A DNA stretch of 15,071 bases from NCBI GenBank assembly GCA_013314865.1, contig JABUEV010000010.1:1-15071 (forward strand), in the 5' to 3' direction. Positions 13,514 through 15,071 of the stretch are shown one piece after another. A program made the position numbers and the translations under genes. Numbering within the stretch: the first letter of the stretch is position 1; each line of letters starts with the position of its first letter. This DNA is from Bacteroidales bacterium (GTDB lineage: Bacteria > Bacteroidota > Bacteroidia > Bacteroidales > VadinHA17). The notes under the pieces were generated by a model, which saw only the letters and a list, made by a program, of their open reading frames with translations, did not search any database and had not been told where the DNA came from.

Positions 13514-15071
13514 GTGGCATATTACAGGTCAATAATTCTTTTCTGTTTTGTAATTATCTCATTATCAGTGAGCGGGCAAATCAAAGGTGTTAACAGGGAA
13601 AAATACAGGATACACATAAAGCAGACAGATAAGCCTATAGTCATCGATGGCGTTCTTGATGATGAACCGTGGGCATTAGCTGAAACCACCGGAAAATTTC
13701 AGCGGGTAACCCCCACTGATACCGGATATGCTGTGGCCCAGACGGAAGTCAGGCTAACCTATGATGATTTAAATCTTTATGTGGGTGTTGTATGCTGGGA
13801 TCCAACTCCCGGGAAGAGGCCTGTTGAGTCATTAAGAAGGGATTATGTGTTTACAAAGAACGACAATTTTATGATCTTTCTGGACACATATAATGACCAG
13901 ACCAACGGATTCGCCTTCGGTGTATCGCCAGCCGGGGCTCAGACTGAAGGCCTGCAATATGACGGAACGAAGGTTCTCTACAGCTGGGATATCAAATGGA
14001 GGTCTGAGGTTAAAAATTACGATGACCGCTGGGTGGCAGAACTGGCAATTCCATTCAGGAGCATCAGGTATTTAGGCGGAGACACTGAATGGGGTGTCAA
14101 CTTCGGCAGACTTGACCTCAAGACAAATGAAAAATCATCCTGGGCGCCGATGCCGCGACAGTTTCCTCATTGTTCACTACCATTCACCGGCACACTGGTA
14201 TGGGACAAGCCAATGGACAAAGCCGGCCTTCGCTTTTCCCTTATACCATATGTCACCGGAAAGGCAACCCGGAATTATGAAGCAGGAGAAGAGACAAAAT
14301 GGAAGGGGAATGCAGGCTTTGATGCAAAAATGATACTTTCAACCTCACTGAACCTGGACCTTACAGTAAATCCTGACTATTCACAGGTTGAAGTGGACAG
14401 ACAGGTTACCAATCTTGACCGTTTTGAGTTGTTTTTCCCTGAAAAGAGACAATTCTTTCTTGAAAACAGTGATCTTTTCTCCAATCTCGGCACTGAAACT
14501 GTAAGACCTTTCTTCTCAAGAAGGATAGGCCTCAACAGTCCTGTAATTGCAGGCGCACGGCTTAGCGGACAGCTTGGCACAAAATGGAGAGTAAATCTTA
14601 TGGATATCCAGACAGGTAAAAATGACTTACTGCCTGCATCCAATTACCTCGTGACTGCACTTCAGAGATCTGTTTTCAGCAGATCAAATGTTTCATTCTT
14701 CTTTATCAATAAACAGGTAACAACAGAAATAAGTGACGAGTCGCAGGATATCTCAATGTTTAACCGTGTAGCAGGCATTGAATACAACCTAGCAAGCCCT
14801 GACAACAGGTGGACAGGCAAAGCCTTTTATCATCAAAGCTTCAATAACGGGGTGAAACCTGAAGATGCAGCAGCTGCCGCCAATATTACATATTCCTCCC
14901 GGTTTGTAACTGCACGGCTTGAACAGACAATAGTGGGAAGCGGATATATAGCTGAAACAGGCTATGTAAGGCGCAAAGGCTACTATGAAATTGGTCCGCT
15001 TTTTCAATATAAATTTTTCCCGGCATCAAAAACTATTATAAGCCATGGCCCCGGCCTGCGGGCAGATCTGT
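13514..15071 (+). CDS. DUF5916 outer-membrane beta-barrel protein with CBM9-like N-terminal domain (partial, 3' end missing)
   Basis: An open frame runs to the window edge and gives about 519 residues of a protein whose family is usually over 700. A hydrophobic signal peptide (IILFCFVIISLSVSGQ) is followed by a carbohydrate-binding family 9-like domain that begins at KPIVIDGVLDDEPWALAET and includes RLTYDDLNLYVGVVCWDP and WVAELAIPFRSIRY. A DUF5916 region with NPDYSQVEVDRQVTNLDRFE and FFPEKRQFFLEN then leads into alternating beta-barrel strands. These proteins sit in the Bacteroidota outer membrane; the CBM9-like domain suggests glycan handling, but the role is not established. There is no in-frame ATG before the signal peptide: upstream to the stop at 13460 only TTG (13493, 13505) and GTG (13514) occur. 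The GTG was chosen because GGAG precedes it and the signal peptide begins right after. TTG 13505 is the alternative. Confidence 0.85.
   Translation, partial: MAYYRSIILFCFVIISLSVSGQIKGVNREKYRIHIKQTDKPIVIDGVLDDEPWALAETTGKFQRVTPTDTGYAVAQTEVRLTYDDLNLYVGVVCWDPTPGKRPVESLRRDYVFTKNDNFMIFLDTYNDQTNGFAFGVSPAGAQTEGLQYDGTKVLYSWDIKWRSEVKNYDDRWVAELAIPFRSIRYLGGDTEWGVNFGRLDLKTNEKSSWAPMPRQFPHCSLPFTGTLVWDKPMDKAGLRFSLIPYVTGKATRNYEAGEETKWKGNAGFDAKMILSTSLNLDLTVNPDYSQVEVDRQVTNLDRFELFFPEKRQFFLENSDLFSNLGTETVRPFFSRRIGLNSPVIAGARLSGQLGTKWRVNLMDIQTGKNDLLPASNYLVTALQRSVFSRSNVSFFFINKQVTTEISDESQDISMFNRVAGIEYNLASPDNRWTGKAFYHQSFNNGVKPEDAAAAANITYSSRFVTARLEQTIVGSGYIAETGYVRRKGYYEIGPLFQYKFFPASKTIISHGPGLRADL

Noticed and set aside
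1..15071. CRISPR arrays, tRNA or rRNA genes, insertion sequences, phage genes, riboswitches
   Set aside because: No spaced repeat array, cloverleaf, transposase, integrase or known aptamer fold was recognised on either strand.

Overview
The window looks like a chromosomal segment of a Bacteroidota bacterium, most likely Bacteroidales or a relative. The evidence is moderate G+C (about 40-45% by eye), few Shine-Dalgarno sequences, -7 promoter elements resembling TAnnTTTG, a DUF5916-type outer-membrane protein, and Tat-exported Gfo/Idh/MocA and molybdenum-hydroxylase proteins. No phage, IS element, CRISPR, rRNA or tRNA was seen.

Layout. Positions 1-48 hold the first 16 codons of a leftward secreted protein. 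Positions 223-1494 hold an orphan HlyD-type membrane-fusion adaptor. Positions 1494-1809 hold a leftward gene remnant that can be read through only with three +1 frame changes; it ends at a strong leftward hairpin terminator beside the adaptor stop codon. Positions 1864-3375 hold a Tat-exported Gfo/Idh/MocA oxidoreductase.

A compact leftward operon follows in the order xdhC-like, mocA-like, [2Fe-2S] subunit, molybdopterin subunit (7682 down to 3388, gaps of 2-6 bases). It encodes a two-subunit molybdenum hydroxylase of isoquinoline oxidoreductase type, with its cofactor cytidylyltransferase and its cofactor-insertion chaperone. There is no FAD subunit. The large subunit has a Tat signal, so the complex probably works in the periplasm. 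Facing away from it across a short control region (7683-7797, with a 9-base inverted repeat and an 11-base direct repeat) is an exported amidase (7798-9387).

A solitary tatA (9422-9610, leftward, with a good Bacteroidota promoter) comes next. It is followed by a leftward three-gene amino-sugar cluster: a NagB-like deaminase/isomerase (13359-12616), a NagA-like deacetylase (12614-11448) and a sodium:solute symporter (11393-9726). A short GTTTCGGG-type repeat lies between the last two. From about 13514 to the window end runs the start of a large DUF5916 protein with a CBM9-like domain; it has no ATG start.

How the genes fit together (inference). The Mo hydroxylase and amidase could jointly process an N-heterocyclic or amide compound outside the cytoplasm, and TatA could help export the two visible Tat substrates. 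The NagB/NagA/symporter set looks like uptake and breakdown of an amino sugar, but no kinase is present and NagB has an unusual active site. I saw no clear new multi-gene system. The most unexplained item is the frame-broken remnant at 1543-1809.
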